Notes: generated by a model from the letters alone, not told the origin. Shown: positions 16,325 to 25,295, counted from the first letter of the stretch. The stretch: 64,000 nt of DNA from Glycomyces harbinensis (GCF_900101745.1 NZ_FNAD01000004.1:62001-126000), one strand, 5' to 3'. Program-made: numbers and translations.

Positions 16325-17338
16325 GTGAAGTTCCCTGACCTGGGCGCCTGGTGGGACCGGGTGCTCCTGGCCTCCCGCAGGCGGTCCAACCTGGTCGACC
16401 ACGCCTGGCGCGCCCAGGAGCGCTACTTCGAGGTCCACGGCGGCCAGCTGGCCGCCGCGATCTCCTACTACGCCTTCTTCGCGGCGTTCTCCATGTCGCT
16501 CCTGGCCCTCGCGATCTTCGGGTTCATGCTCAACGTGCCCGAGGTGTACAACTCGGTCGAGCAGTGGCTGGAGACGAACCTCCCGGTCATCGACATCGGC
16601 GTCCTGGAGAGCTCGCGCCAGTCCGTGACGATCTTCGCGGCCGTCGCGCTGGTGGTCGCCGGGGTCGCCTGGGTCCAGTCGGTGCGCGCGGCCATCCGCC
16701 AGGTATGGGACATCGAGGCGCAGCCGGGCAACCCGTTCCTGCGGTGGGCCATCGACTTCGGCATCCTCATCGGCCTGTCCGTGCTGCTCCTGATCACCAT
16801 CGGCGCGACCGCCGGGGCCGAAGTGGTCCTGGCCTGGCTCGACTGGGACGAGGTCACCGGGAACCTCGCGTTCCTGGTGCGGGGGGTCTCGGTCGTCGTG
16901 GGCCTCATCGCGAACACGGTCCTCGCGATCGTGCTCCTCCAGGCCCTGCCGCGGGTCGTCATGCCGCTGCGGCGGGTCTTCTGGGCGTCCGTCGCGGTCG
17001 CGGTCGGCACGGAGATCCTCAAGACCGTCGGCCGCATCTACGTCCTCCACGTCTCCGACCGGCCCGCCTACCAGGCGGTGACCACCGCCGTCGGCCTCCT
17101 GGTGTTCCTCTACCTCTTCAACCTGATGCTGCTGCTCGCCGCCGCGTGGACCGCGACGTCCCTGCGCGGCAGGGCCATCGACCTGTACGAGCGGGCCGCG
17201 ATCCCCAACGGCGTCGGCCGGCTCTTCAAGTTCGACAAGGAGAAGAAGAAGGTCAAGGCCGAAGCGAAGGCCGAGGTCGACGCCGACGCCGACGCCGACG
17301 CCGAAGCGGAGGAGACGCGCAGCGGCCCGGACGCGTGA
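16325..17338 (+). CDS. YihY/BrkB-family membrane protein
   Basis: A 337-residue inner-membrane protein with about six helices, matching the YihY/virulence factor BrkB family. Signature segments are GGQLAAAISYYAFFAAFSMSL, the polar segment VAWVQSVRAAIRQVWDIEA and the helix AVTTAVGLLVFLYLFNLMLLL. The role of the family is not settled; it was once misassigned as RNase BN. The C-terminus ends in a KEKKKVKAEAKAE stretch followed by a short (Asp-Ala) repeat coded by a GCCGAC hexamer run at about 17276-17305. The start is GTG at 16325, with CAGAAT 6 nt upstream, which may be a leaderless -10. Confidence 0.85.
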   Translation: MKFPDLGAWWDRVLLASRRRSNLVDHAWRAQERYFEVHGGQLAAAISYYAFFAAFSMSLLALAIFGFMLNVPEVYNSVEQWLETNLPVIDIGVLESSRQSVTIFAAVALVVAGVAWVQSVRAAIRQVWDIEAQPGNPFLRWAIDFGILIGLSVLLLITIGATAGAEVVLAWLDWDEVTGNLAFLVRGVSVVVGLIANTVLAIVLLQALPRVVMPLRRVFWASVAVAVGTEILKTVGRIYVLHVSDRPAYQAVTTAVGLLVFLYLFNLMLLLAAAWTATSLRGRAIDLYERAAIPNGVGRLFKFDKEKKKVKAEAKAEVDADADADAEAEETRSGPDA

Positions 17339-17366
17339 GCGCCCGGGCCGCACCTCGGAGCAGTCG

Positions 17367-20300
17367 CTAAGCGACGGCGCAGACCTGGCCGTTCATCAGG
17401 AACATGCCCGGATCGTCCGGGTCGCCGGTGCCCTGGAAGCCGATCTGCCTCGTGTGCCCGGGCTTGAGCGGGAAGTTCCAGAACGCCGGGTCCGCGCGCA
17501 CGGCCTCCCCGTCGATCGCGATCGCGCCGCCCCAGTCGACCAGGACCGACTCGACCCCGCCCGACCGCCACTCCAGATCCCACTCGCCGATCGACGCGTC
17601 ACCGGTGTTCGTGACCTTGACCTGCACCACGAAACCCGAACCCCAGTCCGCGACCACGCGGTAGTCGACCTCGCACGAGGCCGACGCGTACGGCGCGGCC
17701 GCCGCGTCCCGGGTCGCCGACGCCGCGATCGGACGCCACGCGGGCGCCTCCATGCCGTAGCCGATGAAGAAGCTCGGCCACGGCGGCTGGTTGTACGAGA
17801 TGTTCTGCCACGCGACCGCCAGGCGGTACTGCGGGTCCTGCATCAGCGTCGGGATCGTGTACTCGGTCTCGATCGTCGTGGTGAAGATCCGCACCCCGTC
17901 ATTCGTGTCCTTGCGCAGGACCACCTCCTCGCGCCAGTCCCCGAGCAGGTCGGCGGTCAGGACCGCGTTCCCCTTCGTGCCGTTGTTCGTGTGCACCCCG
18001 TCGGGTGTGAAGATCTCCTCCTGCGTGCCCGTCTCAGGGTCCCACTCGGCGACGAACGGATAGACCGGCACGTAGTTCGGCTCGTCGAACTCGTGGTCCA
18101 GGATCTCGCGGCCCAGGTCGCCGTCCCACCACACCATCGAGTTCGCCGACGGGATCGTCGTCCCGATCAGCGTCCCGTCGGCCGCGTGCAGCGCCCCTTC
18201 CCGCGAGTTCCAAGCGCCCGTGGTCGACACGGTCCAGCACTCGGCGCCCGCATGGTCCGGGTCGATGTCCCCGCACGTGCCCCGGCCGGTGTCGCGCGTG
18301 CCCGGCACCGACCACAGCACCTCCCCCGTCTCCGCGTCGCGGAAGGCCGCCGCCCGGTTCCCCGAGGAGCTCATGCTCTCGAAGGGGCTGAAGACCTCCA
18401 ACCCCTCGCGGGACGGGTCGAAGTCCGACACGTGCAGCGCGTCGCCGTGGCCCAGGCCCGCCGACTGGAGGACCGTGCCGTCGTCGTTGAGCGTCAGCGA
18501 CCCGTACACGATCTCGTCGCGCCCGTCCGCATCCACATCGGCCACCGACAGGTTGTGGTTGCCCTGGCCCGAATACTGCGAACCCCACTCGGTGGAGCGG
18601 AACGCCCAGCGCTCCGACAGGCTCCCGCCGGAGAAGTCCCAGGCGGTGAGCTCCATCTTCGTGTAGATGCCGCGCGTGGTCACCAGCGACGGCGTGCTCC
18701 CGTCGAGATACGCCACCGCGGCCATGATCCGGTCCACGCGGTTGCCGTAGCCGTCGCCCCAGTCCGCCACGTCGCCGCGGTCGGGCTGGAAGTCGACCGT
18801 GTCCAGCGCCGCGCCCGTCGCGCCGTCGAACACCGTCAGGAACTCCGGACCCGACAGGATGTACCCGCCCGAGTTGCGGTGGTCCGCACCGGCGTCGCCG
18901 ATCACGGTCCCCGCGCCGTCCACCGTGCCGTCGGCGGTCTTCAGCGCCACCTCCGACCTGCCGTCCCCGTCGAGGTCGTACGCCATGAGGAAGGTGTAGT
19001 GCGCCCCGGCGCGGATGTTCACGCCCAGGTCGATGCGCCACAGGCGCTCACCGCTCAGCGTGTACGCGTCCACGTAGACGTTCCCGGTGTAGCCGCTCTT
19101 GGAGTTGTCCTTCGCGTTCGACGGGTCCCACTTCTGGATCAGCTCGTAGACCCCGTCGCCGTCCAGGTCGGCGACCGTGGCGTCGTTGGGGCTGTAGGTG
19201 TACGCGACGCCGTCAGGGGTCGTGCCGCCCTCGGGGCGGTCCATGTCCACGTCGATGAACTGCTCGCCGAGGACCGAGAACGCGTCCGTGTAGCCGGTCT
19301 CCACGCCGTCCTCGACCGTGGCGATCCAGTACGTCGAGTTCGGCGAGCCGCCCGTGTCGGTCAGGTTCGTCGTCGCGGTCGGCTCCACGGTGAGCAGCGT
19401 CCCGTCGCGGTAGACGTTGAACGCCAGGTCCGCGCCGTCGGTGGCGAGGCTGCGCCAGCCGACGTAGACCCCGTCCTCCACGGCCACGGCCACCGGCGCG
19501 CGGTCGATGTCCTCGACCGCCGCCGCGCAGTCGGCGCACGGCTCGTCGGGGCCGTTCCCGCCCGAGTCCGGCACGTCGCCGATCCGGGTCAGCTCCAGGC
19601 CGTTCAAGTGCCCGGTCTGGCCCGAGACGTTCACGTTCAACTGGCCGTCCTCGACGACGACGCCCTCGAAGTCCTTCGTCAGGATCGACCTGGACCCGGC
19701 GTTCGCCGCCCCGAAGTCGACGCCCTCGAACTTGAAGTTCGAACGGGCCGAACCGGAGTAGTCGCCGGTGAAGACCCGAGCGGTGTACAGCCCCGGGGCC
19801 AGGTCCACCGCGAAGTCGTAGCTCCCGCCGAACCAGGCCACGAAGTCGCTGCCGACCGGGTCGCCGGCGACGCCGCGGTCGCGGTCGATCGCCGTCGACA
19901 TGTCCGTGGTGAAGCCGTAGCCGAGCTCGGCGGAGTACGCGCTGGCGCGGTTGACCTCGGTGAAGCCCGGCGCGACGGTCTGGCTCGCGGGGCCGAAGTC
20001 GAACTTCCAGCCCGCGCTGGCGGTCGTGACCGCGAGGGTCGCGGACCGGTCCGACTCGCCCTTGGCGTTGACGGCGGCGACCGCGAACTCGTAGGCGGTG
20101 TCCTCGGTCAGGGCCGAGACGCGGCCGACGCCGACGGTGGCGGTGGTGCCCAGGCGCCATGCACCGCCGCTTTCGCGGACGTAGACGCGGTAGACGTCGG
20201 CGCCCTCGGACGCGGTCCAGGTCAGGGTGACGCTCGCGTTGGACACCGTGTCGGCGGTGAGGCCGGTCGGCGCGGGCGGGACGTCGGCCGGCGGCGCGAC

Positions 20301-21104
20301 GTCGACCACGTGCTCCGACAACGGGAGTCCGAGCGCGGCGGTCTCCTCGGCGACCAGGCGGGCCATCTGGATGGCGCCGTACTCCTGGAAGTGGGTGTCG
20401 TCGGTGGTGCCGGCCGGCCGGTTCGGGTAGACCCCGGCCGGGACGTGCAGGAACACCGACTTGGCCTCTTCGGGGCCGATCTCGTTCAGATAGGCGCGCG
20501 AGGAGGCCGACAGGTCGACCATCGCGACGCCGGTCTCCTCGTGCAGCTCGTAGACCTTCTCCACGTACTCGGGGAAGGAGGTGTTGAACTCCCCGGTGTC
20601 GGCGTCGAAGCTGCGGCGCGAGACCGGGGTGACCAGGACGGGGACGGCGCCCTTCTCGATCGCGCCCGCGATGTAGTGGTCGCGCAGGTAGGTCTTGTAG
20701 TCCTCGGGCGAGGTGTAGCGCTCGGGGACCGAGACGGTGGCGTCATTGTGTCCGAACTGGACGAACAGGTAGTCGCCGGGCTGGATCAGCTCGAGGATCG
20801 CGTCGAGGCGGCCCTGCTCGATGAAGGAGCGCGAGGAGCGACCGCCGATCGCGTGGTTGGCGATCGTGACCTCGTCGTCGAAGTAGCGGTCTACGACCTG
20901 GCCCCAGCCGGCCTGCGGCTCGTAGTAGGGGTCGTAGGTCTGGACCGTGGAGTCGGAGGCGAGGTAGACGGTGATGCCGTCGTCGTCCTGGGCCTGGGAG
21001 GGGGCGCCTGCGACGAGGACGCCCGCGAGCGCGGTCGCCCCGGCGGCGAGCGCCGCGAGGGGGCGGCGCCACGAGTGGGGTGGAGGAGGAGTCATGGGCC
21101 TCAT
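17367..21104 (-). CDS. secreted fusion: rhamnogalacturonan acetylesterase + FnIII + PL11 rhamnogalacturonan lyase + CBM2
   Basis: A 1245-residue secreted pectinase. A signal peptide covers about 1-38 (ending SQAQ). An SGNH/GDSL acetylesterase of the rhamnogalacturonan type is at about 44-265: block I YLASDSTVQTYD, IGGRSSRSFIEQGR, QFGHND and DDTHF. A fibronectin III-like module is at about 276-362. A malectin/CBM-like domain is at about 366-512 (WKFDFGPASQTVAPGFTEVN). The PL11 lyase of YesW/YesX type is at about 535-1135, a beta-propeller with Ca-binding DLDGDG, DVDADG and AYDLDGDG loops. A CBM2 follows at about 1148-1245 with conserved Trp and terminal Cys. It would de-acetylate and cleave the rhamnogalacturonan I backbone while bound to cellulose. 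The ATG at 21104 has CGGAAG upstream; GTG 21110 and ATG 21095 are alternatives. Confidence 0.9.
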   Translation of the reverse strand: MRPMTPPPPHSWRRPLAALAAGATALAGVLVAGAPSQAQDDDGITVYLASDSTVQTYDPYYEPQAGWGQVVDRYFDDEVTIANHAIGGRSSRSFIEQGRLDAILELIQPGDYLFVQFGHNDATVSVPERYTSPEDYKTYLRDHYIAGAIEKGAVPVLVTPVSRRSFDADTGEFNTSFPEYVEKVYELHEETGVAMVDLSASSRAYLNEIGPEEAKSVFLHVPAGVYPNRPAGTTDDTHFQEYGAIQMARLVAEETAALGLPLSEHVVDVAPPADVPPAPTGLTADTVSNASVTLTWTASEGADVYRVYVRESGGAWRLGTTATVGVGRVSALTEDTAYEFAVAAVNAKGESDRSATLAVTTASAGWKFDFGPASQTVAPGFTEVNRASAYSAELGYGFTTDMSTAIDRDRGVAGDPVGSDFVAWFGGSYDFAVDLAPGLYTARVFTGDYSGSARSNFKFEGVDFGAANAGSRSILTKDFEGVVVEDGQLNVNVSGQTGHLNGLELTRIGDVPDSGGNGPDEPCADCAAAVEDIDRAPVAVAVEDGVYVGWRSLATDGADLAFNVYRDGTLLTVEPTATTNLTDTGGSPNSTYWIATVEDGVETGYTDAFSVLGEQFIDVDMDRPEGGTTPDGVAYTYSPNDATVADLDGDGVYELIQKWDPSNAKDNSKSGYTGNVYVDAYTLSGERLWRIDLGVNIRAGAHYTFLMAYDLDGDGRSEVALKTADGTVDGAGTVIGDAGADHRNSGGYILSGPEFLTVFDGATGAALDTVDFQPDRGDVADWGDGYGNRVDRIMAAVAYLDGSTPSLVTTRGIYTKMELTAWDFSGGSLSERWAFRSTEWGSQYSGQGNHNLSVADVDADGRDEIVYGSLTLNDDGTVLQSAGLGHGDALHVSDFDPSREGLEVFSPFESMSSSGNRAAAFRDAETGEVLWSVPGTRDTGRGTCGDIDPDHAGAECWTVSTTGAWNSREGALHAADGTLIGTTIPSANSMVWWDGDLGREILDHEFDEPNYVPVYPFVAEWDPETGTQEEIFTPDGVHTNNGTKGNAVLTADLLGDWREEVVLRKDTNDGVRIFTTTIETEYTIPTLMQDPQYRLAVAWQNISYNQPPWPSFFIGYGMEAPAWRPIAASATRDAAAAPYASASCEVDYRVVADWGSGFVVQVKVTNTGDASIGEWDLEWRSGGVESVLVDWGGAIAIDGEAVRADPAFWNFPLKPGHTRQIGFQGTGDPDDPGMFLMNGQVCAVA

Positions 21105-21152
21105 GTTCACTTCCGTAGTGAGGAGGAGGGGGCTTGCGGGGGCAAGCGTGAG

Positions 21153-21164
21153 TGAATCGTTTCA
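21153..21164. promoter_or_regulatory. LacI-type operator upstream of the lyase fusion
   Basis: TGAATCGTTTCA, the exact reverse complement of the 12-mer at 22783-22794 upstream of the second acetylesterase. It lies downstream of the predicted promoter, about 50 nt before the start codon. Confidence 0.6.
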
Positions 21165-21182
21165 ATATCGCGACGGATCACT

Positions 21183-21200
21183 GGGCAAGCGTTTACTGCC
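21183..21200. promoter_or_regulatory. second operator-like motif (GCAAGCGTT type)
   Basis: GGGCAAGCGTTTACTGCC, partly palindromic, just downstream of the -10 of the lyase promoter. The GCAAGCGTT core recurs at 22922-22930 within the promoter of the second acetylesterase. Confidence 0.45.
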
Positions 21201-21206
21201 AAAGGG

Positions 21207-21235
21207 ACGGTACCGAGCGGATCGCTGAAAGTCAA
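21207..21235 (-). promoter_or_regulatory. sigma-70 promoter of the lyase fusion gene
   Basis: TTGACT (21235-21230), 17-nt spacer, TACCGT (21212-21207) on the minus strand. Both operator motifs lie downstream, a roadblock arrangement. Confidence 0.6.
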
Positions 21236-21378
21236 TACATGTCGATGTCTGCGTCACCAGGGCAGGGGCAGTGCACCGGGAGCCGGTCCGCGGGGCCCCC
21301 GATACGAGGGTGACAGGTGGGACCGACAGTCCCGCGGGTGCGGGGGCCGAACCGGCCCCCGCATCCGGGAACGCCGTG

Positions 21379-22635
21379 TCAGCGGACGTGGCCGGCGATG
21401 GGCCGGCTCAGGGCCCTCGTCCCCTCGGCGACGAGGCGCGCCATCTGGTTGCCGCCGTAGTCCTGGAAGTGGGTCGAGTCGGCCAGGCCGGCGGGGTAGT
21501 TCGGGTACTCCCCCGCCGCGAGGTGCATGAAGACGTCCTTGGCGCGGTCGGGGCCGATCGCGTTGAGGTAGGCGCGCGAGCGGGCCCCGAGGTCGATCAG
21601 GTTCACGCCGGTCTCGCTCACCAGCTCGTGGACCTTCGCCGCGTAGGTCGCGAACGAGGTGTTGAACTGGCCGGTCGAGCTGTTGTAGTCGAGCCGGTTG
21701 ACCGGGGTGAGCAGCACCGGGATCGCTCCCTTGGCCGCGGCCCCGGCCATGTAGTCGTCGCGCAGGTACCGCTTGTAGTCCGCCGGAGAGGTGTAGCGCT
21801 CGGGCTTGGAGGAGTCGGCGTCGTTGTGCCCGAACTGGACGTAGAGGTAGTCGCCGGGCTGGATGGCGTCGAGGATCGCGGCCAGGCGGCCCTGCTCGAT
21901 GAAGGAGCGCGAGGAGCGCCCGCCGATCGCGTGGTTGGCGATGCGGGTGTTGGCGTCCATCCAGCCGCCGAGCTTCTGGCCCCAGCCGGTCATGGGGTAG
22001 GCCGAGGAGTTGTAGGTCTGGGCGGTGGAGTCGGAGGCGACGTAGATCGTCGGGACGCCGGAGGCGGGCGCGGCCTCGGCGGGCACGAGCTTCCACTGCT
22101 GGTTGACCCCGGCGAGGTTGTCGTACTGGGAGACGCGCGAGCCTTCGGCGATCGCCCATTCCCAGACGTCGAGGGCCTTGCCGGAGTTGCGGTTGACGAA
22201 GCGCAGCCAGGTGCCGTCGTCGATGATCTGCCACTGCTGGTTGGCGCCGGTGTTCGCCGTCCACTGGACGATGTTCGCGCCGTTGGCGGTCGACTTGGCG
22301 TAGACGTCGAGCGCGAGGCCGGAGTGGCGGGCCTCGATCTTGTAGTACCCGGCGCCGGCCGCGACGAAGCGGAACTGCTGGTTGGTCGCGTAGGTGCGGT
22401 TGCGCTGCACCAGGAGCGCGCCGTTGGCCGTGGAGGCGCCGTCGATCTCCAGGACGAGGCCGGAGTAGCGGGACTGGAGGTGATACCAGGCGCCGGGGGT
22501 GAAGGCCGCGCTCGCGGCCCCGGACCCGAGGAGGCCGCCGGCCGCCGCGCCGGCGCCGAGCCCGGCGAGGACGCCGAGCGAGCGGCGGGAGAGCTTGGCG
22601 CCGAACGGGTTCGGGCGGTGCTTGGGTGGTGTCAT
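21379..22635 (-). CDS. secreted rhamnogalacturonan acetylesterase with ricin-type CBM13
   Basis: A 418-residue exported esterase. The N-terminus has a Tat-like signal (KLSRRSLGVLAGLGAGAAAG) with likely cleavage near residue 44. A ricin-B/CBM13 trefoil is at about 47-190, with three QW-type repeats (NQQFRFV, NQQWQII, NQQWKLV). The SGNH esterase is at about 196-415: block I YVASDSTAQTYN with the nucleophile Ser, IGGRSSRSFIEQGR, QFGHND and the catalytic DSTHF. It would remove acetyl groups from rhamnogalacturonan. The esterase domain is clearly paralogous to the N-terminal domain of the adjacent lyase fusion. GGAG lies 6 nt upstream of the ATG. An operator palindrome at 22771-22806 is in its leader. 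Confidence 0.9.
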   Translation of the reverse strand: MTPPKHRPNPFGAKLSRRSLGVLAGLGAGAAAGGLLGSGAASAAFTPGAWYHLQSRYSGLVLEIDGASTANGALLVQRNRTYATNQQFRFVAAGAGYYKIEARHSGLALDVYAKSTANGANIVQWTANTGANQQWQIIDDGTWLRFVNRNSGKALDVWEWAIAEGSRVSQYDNLAGVNQQWKLVPAEAAPASGVPTIYVASDSTAQTYNSSAYPMTGWGQKLGGWMDANTRIANHAIGGRSSRSFIEQGRLAAILDAIQPGDYLYVQFGHNDADSSKPERYTSPADYKRYLRDDYMAGAAAKGAIPVLLTPVNRLDYNSSTGQFNTSFATYAAKVHELVSETGVNLIDLGARSRAYLNAIGPDRAKDVFMHLAAGEYPNYPAGLADSTHFQDYGGNQMARLVAEGTRALSRPIAGHVR

Positions 22636-22770
22636 GTGTGCTCCAGAGCTCAGAGGAGAAGACCGCGGCGCCGCCGCGCTGCGAAACGACGAGCGGTTCC
22701 GAAGCGGCGCCGCGGCCTCTGTGAGGAGAGGGGTCGGTCGATGGGAGGTGAAGGACGGCAGGGCGACTCG

Positions 22771-22806
22771 CCGCCGCGGAGATGAAACGATTCAACTCCG
22801 CGGCGG
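22771..22806. promoter_or_regulatory. operator TGAAACGATTCA inside a 36-nt palindromic frame
   Basis: The 12-mer at 22783-22794 is flanked by perfect 11-bp arms CCGCCGCGGAG (22771-22781) and CTCCGCGGCGG (22796-22806). The DNA can be a repressor site and the transcript could form a hairpin with the operator in the loop. Confidence 0.6.
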
Positions 22807-22908
22807 ACCGCACCGCTGACGCCGCGCGCTCCCCGGGCCGTGCCGGGATTGCCGGGGGACCGCACTTAGCAATAGATGTACTGATGGTTGTCGATTTGTT
22901 TGGCGAGT

Positions 22909-22937
22909 ATCGTAACCCGCTGCAAGCGTTCGCACAA
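22909..22937 (-). promoter_or_regulatory. promoter candidate of the acetylesterase gene
   Basis: TTGTGC (22937-22932), 17-nt spacer, TACGAT (22914-22909). The GCAAGCGTT motif (22922-22930) lies in the spacer, where a repressor would block RNA polymerase. Confidence 0.45.
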
Positions 22938-23098
22938 GCCCCGCCGAAGTCGCGCGCGTATACCGTCCTCACCCCCCGCCCACCACGGGGAAAGGTAGTC
23001 CGATCCTCCCGCGCGGGTGCGACAGGAACCCGCCGCGGCGGCCGCGTTGTCACCCGAAAGAGTGCGGCCGCGCGCTGCCGCCACGGCCCGGCCGCCGG

Positions 23099-24166
23099 CT
23101 ACGCCGGCAGCAGCGGGGCCAGCTTCTCGGCCGCGGCCGCCAGGTCGATGCCCTGGGCCGCGACCCATGCGTCGTCGAAGTAGGTGGCGCCGTAGCGCAT
23201 CCCCGAGTCGCACAGCAGCGTCACGATGCTCCCGCCCTGCCCGCTCCCGCGCATCTCCGCGATGATCGCCAGCGCCGCCACGAGGTTCGTCCCCGTCGAC
23301 CCGCCGAGGCGCCGCCCGAGCCGCTCCGAAGCCCAGCGCAGGCACGCGATCGACTCGGCGTCGTCCACCTTCACCATGCGGTCCACCAGGGCCGGCACGA
23401 ACGACGGTTCGACCTTCGGCCTGCCGATGCCCTCGATGCGCGAGCCGCTCGCGGTCGCCTCCGGGTCGCCGTCGCGCCATCCGGCGAAGAACGCCGAGCG
23501 CTCGGGGTCGACCACGCACAGGCTCGTCGCGTACTTCCGGTAGCGCACATAGCGGCCGATGGTGGCCGAGGTGCCGCCGGTCCCGGCGCCGACGACGACC
23601 CAGGCGGGCACCGGGTGGCGCTCCAGGCGCATCTGGTCGAACACCGATTCGGCGATGTTGTTGTTGCCGCGCCAGTCCGTGGCCCGCTCGGCGTAGGTGA
23701 ACTGGTCCATGAAGTGGCCGCCGGTCTCGGCCGCGAGCCGCTCGGCCTCGGCGCACACCCGCGTCGCGTCGCGCACCAGATGCGCCCTGCCGCCGTAGAA
23801 CTCGATCTGCTCGATCTTCGAACGGCTGGTCGACTCCGGCATCACCGCGGTGAACGGCAGGCCGAGCATCCGCGCGAAGTACGCCTCGCTCACGGCCGTC
23901 GATCCGCTGGAGGCCTCGATGATCGGCGTGCCCTCGTCGACCCAGCCGTTGCAGATCGCGTAGAGGAACAGGGATCGCGCGAGCCGGTGCTTGAGCGAGC
24001 CGGTCGGGTGGGTCGACTCGTCCTTGAGGTAAAGGTCCACTCCCCATTCCGGCGGGAGTGGGAACGGGAGCAGGTGCGTGTCGGCCGACCGGTTCGCGTC
24101 GGCCTCCACTGTGGTTATCGCCCAGTTGGTCCAGAGCCGGCTCCTGGTGCGGTCAATCGACTCCAT
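23099..24166 (-). CDS. cds1: PLP-dependent L-cysteine desulfhydrase, Cds1 type
   Basis: A 355-residue fold-type II PLP enzyme of the cysteine synthase family, matching actinobacterial Cds1, which releases H2S, pyruvate and ammonia from cysteine. The PLP Lys is about residue 59 in [11 protein letters not shown]. The substrate loop is [18 protein letters not shown], and the phosphate-binding loop is [19 protein letters not shown]. The N-terminus [25 protein letters not shown] is diagnostic of Cds1 against CysK/CysM. It overlaps the stop of the upstream AsnC gene by 14 bp, so the two form an operon and AsnC probably controls it in response to cysteine or another amino acid. Confidence 0.85.
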   Translation of the reverse strand: MESIDRTRSRLWTNWAITTVEADANRSADTHLLPFPLPPEWGVDLYLKDESTHPTGSLKHRLARSLFLYAICNGWVDEGTPIIEASSGSTAVSEAYFARMLGLPFTAVMPESTSRSKIEQIEFYGGRAHLVRDATRVCAEAERLAAETGGHFMDQFTYAERATDWRGNNNIAESVFDQMRLERHPVPAWVVVGAGTGGTSATIGRYVRYRKYATSLCVVDPERSAFFAGWRDGDPEATASGSRIEGIGRPKVEPSFVPALVDRMVKVDDAESIACLRWASERLGRRLGGSTGTNLVAALAIIAEMRGSGQGGSIVTLLCDSGMRYGATYFDDAWVAAQGIDLAAAAEKLAPLLPA

Positions 24167-24626
24167 GCCCGTCCCCGTCCGTCGGCACCGGCTGCGGCCG
24201 GTCCTCCCACTTGGTCGACAGCGTGATGGTGGTGCGGGTCTGGGCGACGCCGGGGATCGCGCCGACGCGGTGGATGAGCTTTTCCAGATCGCCCATCTTG
24301 GGCACGCGGACCTTGAGCTGATAGCACTCGACGCCGGCGAGGAAATAGCAGGACTCGATCTGCGGAATGGCGCGAAGGCGTTCGCAGATGTCCTGGTGGT
24401 CGGCCGAGTTGTCGGGGATGATGCCGATGAGCGCGGTGATGCCGAGGCCGATCAGCTCGGTGTCGACCACCGCCCGGTAGCCGGTGACGACGCCGTTCTT
24501 CTCGAGCTTGGTCACCCTGTCCTGCACCGAGGGCGCGGTGAGACCGACCCTGCGCGCCAGCTCGGCGTAGGAGGTACGCCCGTCGGTGCGCAAGAGGTTC
24601 ACGATGGTCTGGTCGATCTCGTCCAC
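24153..24626 (-). CDS. Lrp/AsnC-family transcriptional regulator
   Basis: A 157-residue Lrp-like protein. An N-terminal HTH is at about 1-60 ([36 protein letters not shown]). A RAM/AsnC effector domain is at about 65-145 ([20 protein letters not shown]). It is probably an amino-acid-sensing regulator of the overlapping cds1 gene. The GTG at 24626 has no Shine-Dalgarno, but TATCCT lies exactly 6 nt upstream, so the mRNA is probably leaderless. The other neighbour, bldC, is divergent across a 226-bp AT-richer gap. Confidence 0.85.
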   Translation of the reverse strand: MDEIDQTIVNLLRTDGRTSYAELARRVGLTAPSVQDRVTKLEKNGVVTGYRAVVDTELIGLGITALIGIIPDNSADHQDICERLRAIPQIESCYFLAGVECYQLKVRVPKMGDLEKLIHRVGAIPGVAQTRTTITLSTKWEDRPQPVPTDGDGHGVD

Positions 24627-24632
24627 CTGTTG

Positions 24633-24638
24633 AGGATA
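24633..24638 (-). promoter_or_regulatory. -10 of a leaderless promoter (AsnC gene)
   Basis: TATCCT on the minus strand, 6 nt from the GTG at 24626. Confidence 0.5.
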
Positions 24639-24852
24639 ACCAGAGTTGCCACTTGCGCCCTGTGCCTACCTCATACCCGGGAACTCCTAGAGCGTCGGAA
24701 TCGGCTCAGAGCGCCGTTGACATACGCGTGGTACTTTCAGGCAAAACCTACCGACCGAAAGTATGTCCAAGAACTCATGGCAGGTTTGACTGAATAGTGG
24801 TGTAATGGGTTTAACGCACGAAGTGAGTCTTCATCACGGGGAGGAAGAAATC

Positions 24853-25065
24853 ATGGAGACCGAGGACCGCCTACTCACACCCGGCGAAGTTGCCTCGCTG
24901 TTCCGCGTCGATCCGAAGACCGTCACGCGCTGGGCCGCAGCCGGCCGGATCGGGAGCATTCGCACACCGGGCGGTCACCGTCGGTTCCGCGAATCCGAGG
25001 TCCGCGCGCTGCTGGAAGGCGACGCTGGAGCACAGGCCGCTTTCGAAGGGCACACCCAACAGTAG
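24853..25065 (+). CDS. bldC: BldC-type developmental regulator
   Basis: A 70-residue MerR-like winged-HTH protein. The core LLTPGEVASLFRVDPKTVTR, then WAAAGRIGSIRTPGGHRRFR and ESEVRALLEG, matches Streptomyces BldC almost residue for residue, apart from a longer C-terminal tail (GDAGAQAAFEGHTQQ). BldC binds direct repeats cooperatively and holds back premature entry into sporulation. The ATG at 24853 has GGGGAGG about 9 nt upstream; the in-frame ATG at 24805 lacks such a site. A long hairpin terminator lies 195 bp downstream. A leader containing an ACTTTC/GAAAGT inverted repeat (about 24733-24763) precedes it. Confidence 0.9.
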   Translation: METEDRLLTPGEVASLFRVDPKTVTRWAAAGRIGSIRTPGGHRRFRESEVRALLEGDAGAQAAFEGHTQQ

Positions 25066-25259
25066 ATCGACTGGTCGCGCGGGAGACCGCGAGGCCGATC
25101 GGGTCTCGCGAAGGACCACCGCGAGCCGCAAACCGTCCGGCACAAGCCGGTCCCGCACCGCCCCCGAAGCCGCACACGGCAGGGGCAGGACGCACCGGGG
25201 ACCGGCTTCTTGCATGTTCGGCGCCGCCCGCCAGGCGGCGCCGATCGACCATCGAGCAC

Positions 25260-25295
25260 GCCCGCGCCGCCGATCCTCAGATCGGGGGCGCGGGC
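25260..25295 (+). terminator. intrinsic terminator downstream of bldC
   Basis: GCCCGCGCC-G-CCGAT / ATCGG-G-GGCGCGGGC stem with one internal mismatch, loop CCTCAG, followed by TTCT. Confidence 0.75.

Larger units (their letters stand above)
22636..23098. other. 463-bp regulatory interval before the acetylesterase
   Basis: No gene recognised. It holds the acetylesterase promoter, the GCAAGCGTT motif and the hairpin-embedded operator, giving a predicted leader of about 267 nt. The end near 23000-23098 is the 3' flank of cds1. Confidence 0.5.

Noticed and set aside
17454..21155. 1233-codon open frame antisense to the pectinase fusion
   Set aside because: No domain or ribosome site; Arg/Val/Asp-rich shadow of a gene whose domains are unmistakable on the other strand.
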